From Epiperipatus broadwayi (taxonomy: Eukaryota > Onychophora > Udeonychophora > Euonychophora > Peripatidae): a stretch of DNA of 64,000 nucleotides. Positions within the stretch are counted from its first letter, which is position 1. Each line of letters opens with the position of its first letter. Made by a program: the position numbers and the translations under genes. Below the pieces are notes generated by a model that was not told where the DNA came from, did no database searches, and saw nothing but the letters and a program-made list of their open reading frames with translations. The stretch lies in contig JAQFVV010012477.1 of assembly GCA_028023455.1 (NCBI GenBank), forward strand, positions 739,501-803,500, given 5' to 3'. Shown here in pieces: positions 1 through 9,297 of this stretch.

Positions 1-330
1 ATATCAAATGGAGAGAAGAAGATAAAAGAAAAGAGACAAACAAAGAGAAGAATATAACCAAAAATGGGATAAACAAAGAGAAGAAGATAACCAAAAATGG
101 GATAAACAAAGAGAAGAAGATAACCAAAAATGGGATAAACAAAGAGAAGAAGATATCAAACAAAGAGAAGAATATAACCAAAAATGGGATAAACAAAGAG
201 AAGAAGATATCAAACAAAGAGAAGAATATAACCAAAAATGGGATAAACAAAGAGAAGAAAAAAAATGGGATAAACAAAGAGAAGAAGATATCAAACAAAG
301 AGAAGAATATAACAAGCAAGCAATAGAAGC
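1..330. repeat. 33-bp tandem repeat (coding, 11-residue unit)
   Basis: The unit is about 33 bp (AAAGAGAAGAAGATAACC plus AAAAATGGGATAAAC), repeated with some 21-bp half units (GATATCAAACAAAGAGAAGAA). All units keep the coding frame of the ORF that follows. The minus-strand ORF across this block is only its shadow. Confidence 0.85.
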
Positions 331-1411
331 AAACCAAAGAATAGAAAAACAAATTAAAGAAGCAGTGGAAAAACAGAATGAAAAGTTCAACCAGTTAATG
401 AAAAAAATAACTCAGTCTAAAAAATTGGATGAGGAGGAAACTTTGGAATTTCCAACCAAAGATATTTTAAAGGAATCACAAATTGAATATCCTATTACTG
501 ATGAAGCAAAATTTGAGATTGTTAAAAAGGAAGAAAGTGAAATTACAAAGAGTGATCTTGAAATTGTCAGTCTACCTTCAGGAAAACTTCTGATTGTGGA
601 ATATACCTCTAAAATTGAAAATAAAGAAACAGTATATACAGAAGCTGAGAATGAAATTGTATCAAATACAGTAAAAGAGTTTCAAATGGATGAAAATGAA
701 TCTAATAAAGCAAAATTAAAATCTTCTGATCTTCAAGAAGATGAAAAACGTGAAAATGAACATAATCAAAATATAACAAAGGGACTGTCCAATATAGAAG
801 AAAATGTTTCAGAAAAATTGTCTGATATATGCTATGAAATAGTAAAGGAGATAGAGAAAGAAACCATAAAATGGAAAGAAAAGTGTGTTAGTCCTCAGCC
901 ATATATAAAAATTATAAACAAAAGCTTAATAAACTCAAATCAAAAATTGAGTACAGAAAAAAAATATATAAAGACAGTTATTAAAAATATAGTTGCTTAC
1001 GCAGGAAAAGACACCAAAAGGGAATCTGAAAACTCAGGATTTATAAGTGTGAAAAAAATTAAGCAACAAGAAACTTTTATAAATACTAAAAAAATAATTA
1101 CTATGGCAGAAGAACCATTTAAAAAGAAACTTTTATGTAAAAATGAAATACCACCATGGAAGAGGAACAGGAGAAAATTCACAGATGGTGTTCATGGTCC
1201 ATATCGGACGCGTATAATTAGAAGATCAAACAGTAACAAGGATCTCCAAAGAAAATACAGAAGTGAAGAAGCAAGACACCACAGTAATGTTAAACATGAT
1301 AAATTTTCAACAAAGAGACGATCCAGAAGTATGTCACCTCATAATATAAAAGAGGACTATAGGAGAACTGATCATGATCCTCAGTCTCTCCAAACCAGGT
1401 TGCAGTTATAA
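26..1411 (+). CDS. Coiled-coil, gag-like ORF, 5' end outside the window
   Basis: The reading frame is open from base 26 to a TAA at 1409-1411, about 461 residues, with no in-frame ATG before base 398, so the true start lies upstream of the window. Bases 1-25 read on in another frame as the same kind of protein, suggesting a frameshift near base 26. Residues from about base 40 to 330 are tandem 11-residue repeats of the form QREEDNQKWDK, a hendecad pattern expected to form a long coiled coil. An acidic middle follows, then a basic Arg/Ser-rich tail (RRSRS near the end). No capsid fold, zinc knuckle or protease is visible. The 11-residue repeats resemble the N-terminal parts of the gag-like proteins at 9298 and 40168, so I infer a gag-like protein of a related LTR element. 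A host coiled-coil gene fragment is possible. Confidence 0.5.
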   Translation, partial: KKRDKQREEYNQKWDKQREEDNQKWDKQREEDNQKWDKQREEDIKQREEYNQKWDKQREEDIKQREEYNQKWDKQREEKKWDKQREEDIKQREEYNKQAIEANQRIEKQIKEAVEKQNEKFNQLMKKITQSKKLDEEETLEFPTKDILKESQIEYPITDEAKFEIVKKEESEITKSDLEIVSLPSGKLLIVEYTSKIENKETVYTEAENEIVSNTVKEFQMDENESNKAKLKSSDLQEDEKRENEHNQNITKGLSNIEENVSEKLSDICYEIVKEIEKETIKWKEKCVSPQPYIKIINKSLINSNQKLSTEKKYIKTVIKNIVAYAGKDTKRESENSGFISVKKIKQQETFINTKKIITMAEEPFKKKLLCKNEIPPWKRNRRKFTDGVHGPYRTRIIRRSNSNKDLQRKYRSEEARHHSNVKHDKFSTKRRSRSMSPHNIKEDYRRTDHDPQSLQTRLQL

Positions 1412-1482
1412 TTCAGAATAAAATAGAGATAGCTGATGGAAAAAGTTTGTGAGTGTGGTGTAGTGATGCATGAACTTGTGTT

Positions 1483-1619
1483 TTTCATGTTGAGATGGTG
1501 GATGATTGAGCGGAGCTGCTTGGATGCATTGTGTTATGATGCTCCGAAGTATATGCTCGGCACTATCCAGACCTGGATGTTGTGCTTCAAGAGTAGTCCA
1601 GCAGTGCATATATATAGGT
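1483..1619 (+). repeat. Dispersed repeat module, + copy of an inverted pair
   Basis: This 137-bp stretch is the reverse complement of 4047-4182 with about 90 percent identity by eye. Shared landmarks are GGTGGATGATTGAGC, GCTGCTTGGATGCATTGTG and GTAGTCCAGCAGTGCATAT. The two copies face opposite ways, 2.4 kb apart. It is probably part of a SINE or of a non-autonomous element; I do not recognise the family. The ORFs on both strands here have no recognisable product. Confidence 0.75.
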
Positions 1620-1661
1620 CTCATGTATAGGCCTTGGTCTCATGGATAGGCCAAATGATAG

Positions 1662-1770
1662 CCCCTAAGACTCACCGAAGCTGAGCAGGGTTGGCTGAAT
1701 GCCAAATTGATTTTTTTTTCTCTGGCTCCTATTCTTGGTTGGATGATACTTCTAGGTACAAGAGAGGTAG
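1662..1770 (+). repeat. Possible 5S rRNA-derived repeat fragment
   Basis: The stretch CCGAAGCTGAGCAGGGTTGG resembles the internal promoter part (box A) of eukaryotic 5S rRNA, which reads close to GGAAGCTAAGCAGGGTCGG. About 50 bases later CTTGGTTGGATGATAC resembles the 5S box C region (CTTGGATGGGAGACC), but a T-rich insert separates them. This would fit a 5S-derived SINE or a 5S pseudogene fragment. The match is short and I hold it loosely. Confidence 0.3.
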
Positions 1771-2574
1771 TGCTTAAAAATGAGATATTTTCTCGTGACA
1801 TCATGAGGCGGTGTGTACTGGTAGTTTGTGCTTGGCCATCTACTTGTCCTGGCATTGGAGGCTATGGTTCATGTATTCACTTTTCCAGCTCATCTTACCC
1901 ATTCATCAGCATATCTAAAACCAGGCAGTACTGAGAAATAATGTGTATAGTATATGGAATGAAATCGTATTTCCAGGCGATTTCATCCCAAAATTTGGTG
2001 AGGGGTAATGAAACAGATATTCTGTTCCTCATATAAATATTCAAAAGATCCCCCCCCCATTCAAAAATGTCTAGCGTGATTCAATCTAATTGGGAACGCA
2101 ATAAAGCTGTGATTTGTTAAAGAAAAATCATATTTTTAATTTTGTGATTGATGGAATTGAATAAAATGTTATATCGTCTTATTTTATTTTTTTTTTATCT
2201 GTCTCAATAAAAAAAAAAGAAATTAATTATCCAATCATTAAAAAGAAAGAAAAAAGATACTTGAGTTAAACTGAGGCAGTATTCAAATTAGACACGTCGT
2301 GGGAAGAAAAGAACTTTTTTTTCTCTCTCGTCTTACACAGAGAGGCAGAACATATTAAATCTTTTTTTTTTAAAAAAAAAAAGTGTATTACTTAATTCTT
2401 TTGACTCATTAAAATGGAAAAAGAAAGCTTTCCTAGAGGAATTATGATGTCAATGGGGTAATTTAGCGGCTTTACTCTCTCCACGCTGTGCCATGACTTT
2501 ACATAGATGAAATAATCCGCCTTCTTTTTGAATAAACTGGACTGCAAAACTGGAAGGTAATTATGTTATAGGAA
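1771..2574. other. AT-rich stretch without a recognised gene
   Basis: It holds poly-T and poly-A runs, a C9 run near 2050, an inverted CCAAT-like site (CTAATTGGG near 2087), and at 2440-2515 a stretch resembling part of the element-1 LTR near 6720-6770 (shared CTGTGCCATGA/CTATGCCATGA and nearby words). This hints that 2000-3700 is a diverged LTR of the same style, belonging to the ORF at 26-1411. Confidence 0.35.
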
Positions 2575-2579
2575 TGTTT

Positions 2580-2850
2580 ATACATCTTTATCATAGATTA
2601 TAAATTGACATCGTGAAATGTCTACATAAAAATTATTTTTATAAAATATTAAAATATTTTTATCATATGTTATAAAGTGAAGTTATGAAACGGTTGCATA
2701 CATTTTGTTTAATAAAGTATTAAGACATCTTTACCATACGTTATAAAGTGAAGTTATGAAATAATTACGTAGAATTTATTTTGTAAAATATTAGAACATG
2801 TTTATCATACGTTATAAAATGAAGTTATGAAATGGTTATACGCAAATTTA
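2580..2850. repeat. Tandem repeat, about 71 bp period, four units
   Basis: The word TTATAAAGTGAAGTTATGAA recurs at about 2670, 2740 and 2811, with a weaker first unit near 2599. The units differ at several positions, so the array is not recent. Confidence 0.8.
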
Positions 2851-2924
2851 TTTATAAAAATATTTGAACGTATTTACTATATGGATTAAAAATGCTTTAA
2901 TTGCATACTACTTCTATCTGAGTA

Positions 2925-3375
2925 ATGTAACAGAACTTATGTGTATGAATATACTGTTATATTTGATTAAATTAGAAATGCTTCAATTACTAAATGATAA
3001 ATGCTCCACAAACCAAACAGAGTTTATGTGTAAGAATATACTTTTATATTTGGCTAAATTATAAATGCCTCAATTATCAAATGATAAATGCTCTACAAAC
3101 CAAGAATTGCTGAGTTCAAATGTCTACCAATCGGTAATAATTCATAAAATGATGAAATGCTCTATAAATCATAAATGCTTGACTGCTTCTAAGCTTCTTA
3201 TAATGTAACAGAGTTTATGTATAAGAATATACTTTTATATTTGACTAAATTATAAATGCTTTAATTACCAAATGATGAATGCTCCACAAACCAAGAATTG
3301 CTGAATTTAAATGTTTACCAATCAGTAATAATTCATAAAATAACAAAATGTCATATGAATCATAAATGCTTAACT
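2925..3375. repeat. Tandem repeat, about 191 bp period, two units plus a partial
   Basis: AACAGAGTTTATGTGTAAGA at 3016 recurs, diverged, at 3207, followed in both by CCAAGAATTGCTGA and CCAATC(A/G)GTAATAATTC. A partial unit starts near 2930. Inside the units TAAATGCT and AAATGATAAATGCTC are themselves repeated. Confidence 0.75.
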
Positions 3376-3381
3376 GCTACC

Positions 3382-3600
3382 AAGCTTCTTCTCATAAAGG
3401 AATACAAAAATGAACTATTGTTGAATTAGAATATTCCCAAGCTTCTTCTCATAAATGGATTCAAAATGAACTATTGTTGAATTAGAATATTCCCAAGCTT
3501 CTTCTCATCAATGGATTCAAAATGAACTATTGTTGAATTAGACTGTTTCCAAACGTCTTCTCATAAATGAACTTGTAAATGAACTATTGATAAAAAAAGG
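3382..3600. repeat. Tandem repeat, 56-57 bp period, four units
   Basis: CAAGCTTCTTCTCATAAA starts units at 3382, 3439 and 3495, with a diverged fourth at 3551. GAACTATTGTTGAATTAGA is shared within the units. Together with the two arrays before it, this makes a 1-kb nest of three different tandem arrays. Confidence 0.85.
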
Positions 3601-3774
3601 AACTGCTTCTAGCTCTTTCATAAGTAAAATGAAAATGAGTTATCATGTGGATAAAATGAACTTCGTTAGAAATTGCTAATTAATTGTTACTTAATAAATT
3701 TTTTTTTGTTACTAAAAATTAAATTGGTTATCCAGTTGTCCAGTTTTGTTTTGTTTTATCGCATCACTCATCAA

Positions 3775-4046
3775 TTATAGCACTGGTTCATGAGAATCTC
3801 ATGCCTTCTGAGCTACGTCTGACATAACTAGACTCAGGCCAGTCAGGTTGTAGTGAGACGGAACTCTAATGGTGCTGTTTGGAAAACCAAACATATAAAT
3901 GTTTAGATGTTCCCAGTTTTTATGGTACTACATCCTCTGATGAGCAGGAAATATTGTTGTAGGAGGCATTAACATCTGCATTAGGAATGTCAATTGATAG
4001 TTCCTTCCTACAGCATGCTCATCAGAAAATTGTTACAACTGACATA
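3775..4046 (-). repeat. SINE-like repeat with a tRNA-like segment
   Basis: Read on the minus strand, GTAGCTCAGAAGGCATGAGA is like the box A/D-arm part of a tRNA, and the sequence is clearly less AT-rich than its surroundings. It also holds an imperfect palindrome: CTCTGATGAGCAGGAAATAT at about 3938 and its inverse around ATGCTCATCAGAAAAT at about 4015. The segment runs into the inverted module at 4047-4182. It is probably one composite non-autonomous element. Confidence 0.45.
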
Positions 4047-4182
4047 ACCTGTATATATGCACTGCTGGACTACTCTTGGAGCACAACATCCAGGTCTGAA
4101 TAGTGCTGAGCATATACTTTGGAGCATGATAACACAATGCATCCAAGCAGCTTCGCTCAATCATCCACCCTCTCAACATGAA
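4047..4182 (-). repeat. Dispersed repeat module, minus copy of an inverted pair
   Basis: This is the reverse complement of 1483-1619. Its similarity to that copy ends at AACATGAAA, exactly where similarity to the 3' LTR of element 1 begins (GTTATTAATCATGTGAC). Base 4182/4183 is therefore a breakpoint between this module and the truncated 5' LTR. Confidence 0.75.
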
Positions 4183-7100
4183 AGTTATTAATCATGTGAC
4201 TTTTAATGTATACTCTCACACACACTGCTTGTTTGAATTAATAACAAAGTTTAAAATATTTTAAAAGTTATATTATAGAATTGGAAAAAATTATTGCCTA
4301 TCATAAAAGTAAATAGTATTAAACATTAAGTTAAATATCGTATAACATGTTTAAATAATGTAATAAAGACGAATACATTCATAATATAAAAATTAAATAT
4401 TTTATTTAAATAAAAATAGATAAATTGAATATTAAGAAATGGAATAAGTTATTAAATGTTATTTTAAAAGTTATTTTAAATGTTTAAATAGTTTTAATAA
4501 AATAATTTATTTAAAAGTAATATTTTAAATAATATTTTAAGTTCATTACATCATCATTTTTTATTTTTAAATATAATTCTACTATAAACTAAAAATATGT
4601 AAATTTGTTCTCAAGCTAAAGTAAGAATTAACCAATAGGAATAGGTATTCTTACAGACTATAAATATCATCGTAACTAAGTTATCAGGGGAGATTAATAA
4701 TGTATTGAAACCAAAGAAAGGTATATTTGCAGCTCTCAAAAAGATAGTATTTTTTAATTTTTTCATTTCAGTCAATTTTTTTTTTAGTACTTTCTTATCG
4801 TTTATTTTGCAAAAACTAATTGATAATTTTAAAGAAGTATTTCGCAAAAGGAAAGTTGTGGGAAAAAAAATTATATATTTAGAAACTTCGTGGAAATGAT
4901 TTTCTAATTTTTTAAAAGTTACTTGCCAGTTGTATTTTATCTAAAAGTTTAACCTAAACTACGCAATAAAAAATGGATATACTACGAAATAAAATGGATA
5001 TAAATTGTAATACTGAAAAAATATTTGAAATATTTATTGATACAGCTTTATTTATGCATAACTGGAGAACTTTTTTGGTACATAAAAAAACCACAGCACG
5101 GACATCATACGGAGTTTAATGAAAAAACTGGAGATGCATTATTATTTATAAGCCTATCCAAGATTTATTTTAAATGGTAATAAGATAGTTATATATTGCA
5201 TGAATTATTTTATATAGTATGATATTCAAAGGAATGAAATGTTATATCCTTTCTGAAGGTAACATTTTTTAAAATATTTTTCAAGAATTAAATAAAGAAC
5301 CCAGGAAAATATGTTACACAAGCATTTTGATATTAAAATATTGGTTCTTCTAATTATTTAAAAGGTATTTGGAAAAGATTTGTTCAAAAGTACTTGAAAT
5401 TTTTATTTTAAAGTGATGTATAAAAATACCAAATGAAAGTTTAAATGTATCAAAAAGGAAACATAGAAAAAAAGGTGAACACATAGATGAATAAAAGATG
5501 GATCCATGGAAATATAAATAGTACTTAAAAATTCATCGAATATTTTTAAAGTTAAATTAGATGGATTGATGCATCGGATATGCAGAGAATATTGGTAGAG
5601 AAGATTAAGAAGCTTCACGGGATTAATTAATATTATCGTCCTAAAAATTTAAACCAAGGATTATTTTCTAAATTTTACTAGATGGATTAATAATTATTTT
5701 ATTTTAAACTTTAACACGCTTGGAGAAGAACATTTTTAAAAAACTCTAGAGAAAATAATAAGCATTTTGGACTTATCAGGAACTTTTGTCAAGAAAATAT
5801 GTAAATATAGTTTTGATTCCTTTTATTTTGTTAACCTAGTTTAAATCTAAATTTTATATAAGATTAGGAAAAAACATAAAACATTAATTTATTAATATTA
5901 AAATTTTATAATACAACAATCTAATAATTTAGCTAAAAATAATTTAATATAAAGAGTATGGGTGTGATTTTTTTTTTTATATCTGCAATGCTCAAGTGGA
6001 TAAAGAAAAGCCTAATGAACACGATGATTAGATAAAGGTTATTGGTAATAATAATAACTATTGATAATTTATAATGTATATATTTTTTTGATTTCTTTAG
6101 ATCATCCATAAATTGGAAGAATGAAGTATAAAAGTTTTTTTACTTATATATACCGCATTTCATACAACATTTTAAAAAACATTATGAAATAGGATTCATT
6201 TGAAAATATGCATACGACAATTTTTTTTTTATTAGTAATATAATCCAACATAACAAATAATTATGTGATTCTTTTAAAATTTTCATGTCATTGGATATTC
6301 AAATATTGTCTAAGTAGATTGTATATGATTAGACATATAGAATAATGAAGTAAGCAGACTTTTCTTGTGGAACAGCTAGATTGTTTAACTATTAATGAAT
6401 TTTATTTATTGTTTTGTAAATGCAGACAGTTATTTATCGATGTGAGATGTAGAAAAATCTTGAGAAATAATGTTGAGATAGTGGCTTGGAAGTACTATAG
6501 TTAGCAGGAAACCAAGATGATGTATTTGTTTTTAAAAAAATAGGATGTTATAAGGAATGGAAATAATATTTAGTCTTTATGTGAATATCAGCATAGTTAA
6601 CATAGCCGTATGACTGATACACATTTTATTTGGACAGTGTTTATATTTCTTTAAATATTTGATGTTCTAATAAAGCTGAAGAAATAGCTTTAACATCGTC
6701 CCTGTACTAGAGGATATTAGGCAGGTAAATGCCATACCTCTTCACACTATGCCATGATTTTGAGATATGTTAAGAGTAATACTCTAGCTTTCTTCCTTAA
6801 TCCTATGCATCTGTTTTCGCTATCTTTATTTCATGTAACTGCATCATTTAGTAAGATATTTTAAAAGAAATGATAAATAATTTAGAACTAATGTTGTGCT
6901 ATCGTTTTTGGATAAGATTAGTTTATTTGCTTATAAGGAGCAGAATATTATAACTTAAAATTGAAGATCCAAAGTATCCTAAGGAAAGAAAAGAATCATA
7001 GAATATATTTTGAATTTTATTTCTGAAATGAAATATAAACTTTTTTAAAATAAAGTATCTAAACAAAGATATTTTCTTTAAAGTGATAATAATTTTAAAT

Positions 7101-8658
7101 GCTTTAGTATTATTTTTTTAAGAGAAAAATAAGTATTGCATATTTTAAAATACAATAGTACAAAGTAAATTATGTAAACAATATGCATAGTATATTTTTT
7201 GTTTATTGATTAACAGAAATATATTGATGATTACACTTATATCATACTAAAGTAAGGCTTAAAGAAGAATATATTATGATTAGTAAACATTGTGTGATAA
7301 ATATTAAAATCTAGTACTGAATTTTGGATAATATTTTGTGTAACATCTTTGACTTGGCAAGATGAAATTTTTTTTTAATATTTTGAGAAATCCATACTCA
7401 TTATAAAATTTTGTTTTCTATAGAATGTTTTCTAACTATGATTTTTTTGTAAAAAATAAGATAGTTTAATAATATTAAGGATAAAATGCTGTTGCTAATA
7501 AAGTAGATAAATTTATTTGTAATAAGTTAACCATAATGAGAAACCAAATAGTAACATTTTTTTTTAAATTTTGTCCTAAATCTAAATAAAGATGTAATTG
7601 AAATATAAATTATTATTTTTATAACCCGGTAGATCAAACTGTAAAGTAAATAGTTAAGGATATCCACTGTAAATAGTGTAAATAAATTGTTGATTTATTT
7701 GTTGTTAGTAATAAAATTTGTTAAATTTTGTTATTTCAAAAGTTTGTGTCCGAGTTATTTATTTCTCCACATCGCTGCATGAAAACACAATATATGCATA
7801 ATAATTGAAACCAATATATAATTTTGCACAAAAGATAGAGAATTATTTAAGAATTTAAATATTTTATTGGTATTCATTATAATTAAATAATCATAATCTT
7901 ACATTATTTTATTGGTCATAAATCAGTTATCACAATATTATATTAAATTATATGCTATCAGTTGCCACACATATTTTGTTTGTTAGATTATTAAAATGCT
8001 ACCACAAATTTATTATATCATTACATGAAGATATAAGATCATATTATATTATTTCATTATTTTATTATGGTAATAAAATTATAGTAAAAGAAAAGATATA
8101 CCGAATTAGTTAAACAATGAAAAATATTATTACTGTTATTTATTATTATTAGTTTCAGTGTAGTAGATTATGACATAAAATCCCTTCTCATATTTTACTA
8201 CCGTATTTTTAAATTAACTTAGAATAAAGTTTATGAATCTGAGATTATTTTATTGAGCTAGATTATTAAATAGAAGATTAAGATTTAATTATTAGTTTAA
8301 TCTTAGTGAGTAGAAGTTATTAAAGTCATAAGAATACTATGAGTTTGTTATTTGAAATAATAATAAAGGGGGGGGCAGATAGTGTTCTTATGCCATTGAG
8401 GTAGTATCCTGTAGGATATTGGCTCAATGCAATCTATCTTGTCACACGTATTTTTACTTCAAATCTCATGAAAACATTAAATATTTATTTAATTTATTTT
8501 TATAAACTGAACCTTATTCATATTTTTAATTTGAGCTAGTGAAACATTTTAATTTCAATGCTGAATATTTTAGTTATTAATTATTAACTGAGATAGAACC
8601 CATTTTATTTTATATCATATATTATCTGGAAGTGAGGATGCATGAGATGAAGGTTAGA
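4183..8658 (+). repeat. Element 1, 5' LTR (first ~498 bp missing)
   Basis: It aligns with 15571-19949 along its length with small indels. Relative to the 3' LTR it lacks the first ~498 bases and keeps about 62 bases near 8350-8400 (including a GGGGGGGG run) that are partly deleted in the 3' copy near 19680. It ends with GATGAAGGTTAGA just before the primer site. AATAAA near 7709 could be the poly(A) signal. ORFs inside it (for example on the minus strand at 5403-5618) are not conserved in length in the 3' copy and look spurious. Confidence 0.9.
4620..4680 (+). promoter_or_regulatory. Probable LTR promoter (CCAAT and TATA)
   Basis: GAATTAACCAATAGGAATAG carries a CCAAT box, and GACTATAAATATCATC about 30 bases on carries a TATA box. 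Both are kept in the 3' LTR (16018-16072). A diverged match occurs at 22020-22080 (GAATTAACCAATGAGA, then ATATAAAAAGG). The spacing fits RNA polymerase II transcription starting a little after 4690. Confidence 0.5.
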
Positions 8659-8661
8659 TTA

Positions 8662-8680
8662 TGGCGCCCAACATGGTGCC
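8662..8680 (+). other. Element 1 primer binding site (tRNA-Lys-like)
   Basis: TGGCGCCCAACATGGTGCC starts three bases after the LTR end. It matches the 3' end complement of tRNA-Lys in the form TGGCGCCCAACGTGGGGC with a few differences. A second, diverged copy of the LTR-end/primer-site junction lies 59 bases on (GGTTAGATTATGGCCCCATA near 8712). Confidence 0.8.
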
Positions 8681-9297
8681 TGATGTGTGTAGTGGAGCTA
8701 CACATAGTGTAGGTTAGATTATGGCCCCATACATGTTGCTTTGATATATGTTAAAAGGGTGGAAGTGATGTGTATTTAGGATAGATATATCTCATTGAAA
8801 TAGATAATTTAATATTTTATTATAGCAATAATTATTTAGGATTTGATTATTATTGTGAATTAAGTGTTTATTATTAAAACTATTGCAATTTTATGTGGTA
8901 TATAATCTGATTGTTTAAGGAAAATATTATTATATTGTTTGTAAAACAATTAGCAAATAAAATTTTAAAATATGAATATGTGGCTAACGATTATTTAGTA
9001 TTCACTATGACCATGTCAATTATTGAAATATTAAAAATATATTTTGAAAATGCTTTAATATGCAAAATATCTGTGAGTCATGCATATGGGAAATAATGTT
9101 GTGACACACATAATGTTAATCGTTATTGTTATTTAGGATTAGATTGTATAAGGTGTAAAGGAGGTATTATCTATGGTTTATTGTGGGTGATGGTTAGATG
9201 GGGATAAAAGAAAACTGGTAAGGAACTATTTTATGAAAAATTAATAGTAATATATTGTTTAAATATTGAGTTTTGAAAAAGCATATTTGTAAAAAAA
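8681..9297 (+). other. Element 1 leader between primer site and gag
   Basis: This is an AT-rich 5' leader. Apart from the duplicated primer-site-like segment at 8712-8740 I see only a short chance ORF (8911-9096). Confidence 0.5.

Noticed and set aside
1-330. Regular repeats that might suggest a CRISPR array
   Set aside because: Units are directly adjacent, have no spacers, and code for a coiled coil in frame; the genome is animal.
3938-3970. CTGATGA followed by GCAG and GAAA, with a possible TCCT/AGGA stem I
   Set aside because: Four bases cannot form stem II, and the cleavage triplet is off by one base, so it is not a hammerhead as it stands.
5403-5618. Minus-strand ORF in the LTR, also present at 16797-17051
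   Set aside because: It recurs only because the LTRs are copies; different lengths, no domain, AT-driven composition.
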